Of a stretch of 64,000 nucleotides of DNA, positions 63,039-64,000 are shown piece after piece; position 1 is the first letter of the stretch, and every line of letters begins with the position of its first letter. The position numbers and the translations under genes are program-made. The stretch is from Hymenobacter volaticus. GTDB lineage: Bacteria > Bacteroidota > Bacteroidia > Cytophagales > Hymenobacteraceae. The notes beneath the pieces are model-generated. The model made no database searches, was not told the origin of the DNA, and saw nothing but the letters and a program-made list of their open reading frames with translations. The stretch lies in the NCBI RefSeq assembly GCF_022921055.1, contig NZ_CP095061.1, positions 4,193,501 through 4,257,500 on the forward strand, read 5' to 3'.

Positions 63039-63455
63039 ATGCTTCAAAAGGCTAGTGTTTCGCTGTTTTTACTTGTGCTGCTGGGAGTATCACTGGCCTT
63101 CGGCGCGACTGTAACGCTCTTCCAAGCCAGCTACGATAATTCCACGGTGCGCGTGGTTTGGGAAGTAGCAAACGAGAGCGGTGTGCATAATTATGATCTG
63201 TATCGCAAAGCCAACAACGAACCGACTTTTACCAAGCTCACCACTCTTTCACCCTCCGGGCAGTCTCGATATCAGTACCTTGATGCCGACGTGTACCGTG
63301 GGCCAGCCAATAGCGCTAGTGCCTTGGGCAGCCCCTTTACTTACCGACTCACCGTGCGCACCACCACCGGCGACCAAAGCTACAACAGCACGCTAGGCCA
63401 GACCCCTAGTGCCGTTCAACGCTCCTGGGGAAGCATCAAGTCGATGTTTCGCTAA
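63039..63455 (+). CDS. Small secreted Fn3-like protein
   Basis: 138 residues from ATG 63039 (MLQKASVSLFLLVLLGVSLA). The signal peptide ends near AFGA. The mature part looks like one fibronectin type III-like beta-sandwich: VTLFQASYDNSTVRVVWEVA, GVHNYDLYRKANNEPTFTKL and SPFTYRLTVRTTTGDQSYNS. There is no catalytic motif and no T9SS tail. Proteins of this type in Bacteroidota are usually envelope or matrix proteins; no specific role is evident. A start further upstream at 63015 is less likely because it precedes the signal peptide. A hairpin follows at 63493. Confidence 0.78.
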   Translation: MLQKASVSLFLLVLLGVSLAFGATVTLFQASYDNSTVRVVWEVANESGVHNYDLYRKANNEPTFTKLTTLSPSGQSRYQYLDADVYRGPANSASALGSPFTYRLTVRTTTGDQSYNSTLGQTPSAVQRSWGSIKSMFR

Positions 63456-63492
63456 CGGTTAAGCAGCTAACTGTTTATTATTGCTCTTTAAT

Positions 63493-63514
63493 AGCCGGCT
63501 CGTCCGGCTTTTTT
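63493..63514 (+). terminator. Short intrinsic terminator
   Basis: Arms AGCCGG and CCGGCT, loop of 5, followed by TTTTT. 38 bases past the secreted-protein stop. Confidence 0.75.
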
Positions 63515-63585
63515 GTGCCTTGATACTTCCTTCTCAGCACCCCGCTGCTTCAGGATTATTGATCAATCATTCAACCATTCAGCCC

Positions 63586-64000
63586 ATGCGTCTTTGCTTT
63601 GCTTCCAACAATTCTCATAAGCTTGATGAAATACGACCACTGCTACCGGCAGGCACTGAATTGCTGAGTTTAGCTGACATTGGCTGCCAAGAGGAGTTGC
63701 CTGAAACGCAGGATACATTAGTCGGAAATGCCCGGCAGAAGGCGCTGTATGTGTGGGAGCATTATGGAGTTCCGTGCTTCGCCGACGATACGGGCTTAGA
63801 GGTTACATCCTTACACGGGGCGCCCGGCGTGTACTCAGCTCGCTATGCTGGCCCGCAGCGGTTGGCGGCTGATAACGTAGCGAAGTTGCTGCAAGAATTG
63901 CAGGGTCACTCCGACCGTTCAGCCCAGTTCAAAACGGTAGTGGCCCTCGTGTTGCCAGACGGCACCGTGCACGAATTTGCGGGAGCGGTGGAAGGCACTG
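63586..64000 (+). CDS. rdgB: Non-canonical purine NTP pyrophosphatase RdgB/HAM1 (3' end cut)
   Basis: 138 complete codons are present; the family is about 190 residues, so about a quarter is missing beyond the window. RdgB hydrolyses dITP, XTP and related nucleotides to monophosphates, keeping them out of DNA. It begins MRLCFASNNSHKLDEIRPLL, with the substrate-binding SNNxHKxxEI motif. PETQDTLVGNARQKALYVWE, CFADDTGLEVTSLHGAPGVY and SARYAGPQRLAADN (metal and phosphate binding) follow. Start ATG 63586. Confidence 0.94.
   Translation, partial: MRLCFASNNSHKLDEIRPLLPAGTELLSLADIGCQEELPETQDTLVGNARQKALYVWEHYGVPCFADDTGLEVTSLHGAPGVYSARYAGPQRLAADNVAKLLQELQGHSDRSAQFKTVVALVLPDGTVHEFAGAVEGT

Noticed and set aside
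1-64000. tRNA, rRNA, riboswitch or insertion sequence
   Set aside because: None could be recognised by eye; no transposase or integrase motif and no cloverleaf-type sequence was found. Covariance-model searches would be decisive.

Overview
The window looks like chromosomal DNA of a Bacteroidota bacterium of the Cytophagales, most probably Hymenobacter or a close relative (inference). The signs are a gliding gene (gldH), a type IX secretion C-terminal sorting domain, GWxTD, DUF2723 and PorE-like OmpA proteins, a type B L31, a large hybrid kinase paired with a LytTR regulator, and promoters of the Bacteroidota type (TTTG, about 18-21 bases, TAnnTTTG). I see no rRNA, tRNA, CRISPR array, prophage or insertion sequence.

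Layout. 1-5464: alpha-2-macroglobulin-like giant protein, cut by the left edge. 5.6-8.1 kb: three tightly spaced genes (SRPBCC/DoxX-like, DUF4166, fatty acid desaturase). 8.1-13.6 kb: DinB-like protein, a secreted orphan, a helix-hairpin-helix protein, a propeller lipoprotein, a disordered protein and a cold-shock protein. 13.7-17.3 kb: gldH, ricT and a zinc dehydrogenase. 17.6-24.7 kb: minus-strand housekeeping genes (propeller protein, lpxH, lutC; ftsH, rsfS) around a plus-strand TPR gene. 24.7-32 kb: birA, a secreted cupredoxin with a T9SS sorting domain, a DUF2723 membrane protein, a GWxTD protein and rlmB. 32-41 kb: manC, kdsD, recQ, an M3 peptidase, a bacilliredoxin and small or TPR proteins. 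41.4-48.7 kb: a PorE-like OmpA protein, a 1224-residue hybrid kinase, a LytTR regulator and a PKD protein. 48.8-55.5 kb: a 510-residue helical protein divergent from a 20-copy tandem-repeat protein, followed by a peptide-type ABC substrate-binding protein and two permeases. 55.7-64 kb: a small ORF, an RmlD-like reductase, cyclophilin, DUF2238, hemC, holB, a GlmU-like protein, rpmE2, a secreted Fn3-like protein and rdgB, cut by the right edge.

Two things stand out. First, thirteen single-base frameshifts interrupt twelve otherwise normal genes, including ftsH, lpxH, hemC, gldH and rlmB. Every one is repaired by adding one base to a run of 3-5 G or C, so I read them as sequencing or assembly errors and annotate the repaired genes. 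Second, the gene at 50743-51636 encodes a probably exported protein made almost entirely of 20 copies of a 13-residue unit with the core HGNGGWSG. The core resembles the copper-binding HGGGW of the prion octarepeat, and the gene lies directly upstream of an ABC importer that lacks an ATPase gene. This is the best candidate for an undescribed system.

All function calls come from reading translated sequence and remembered family motifs; no database search was run.
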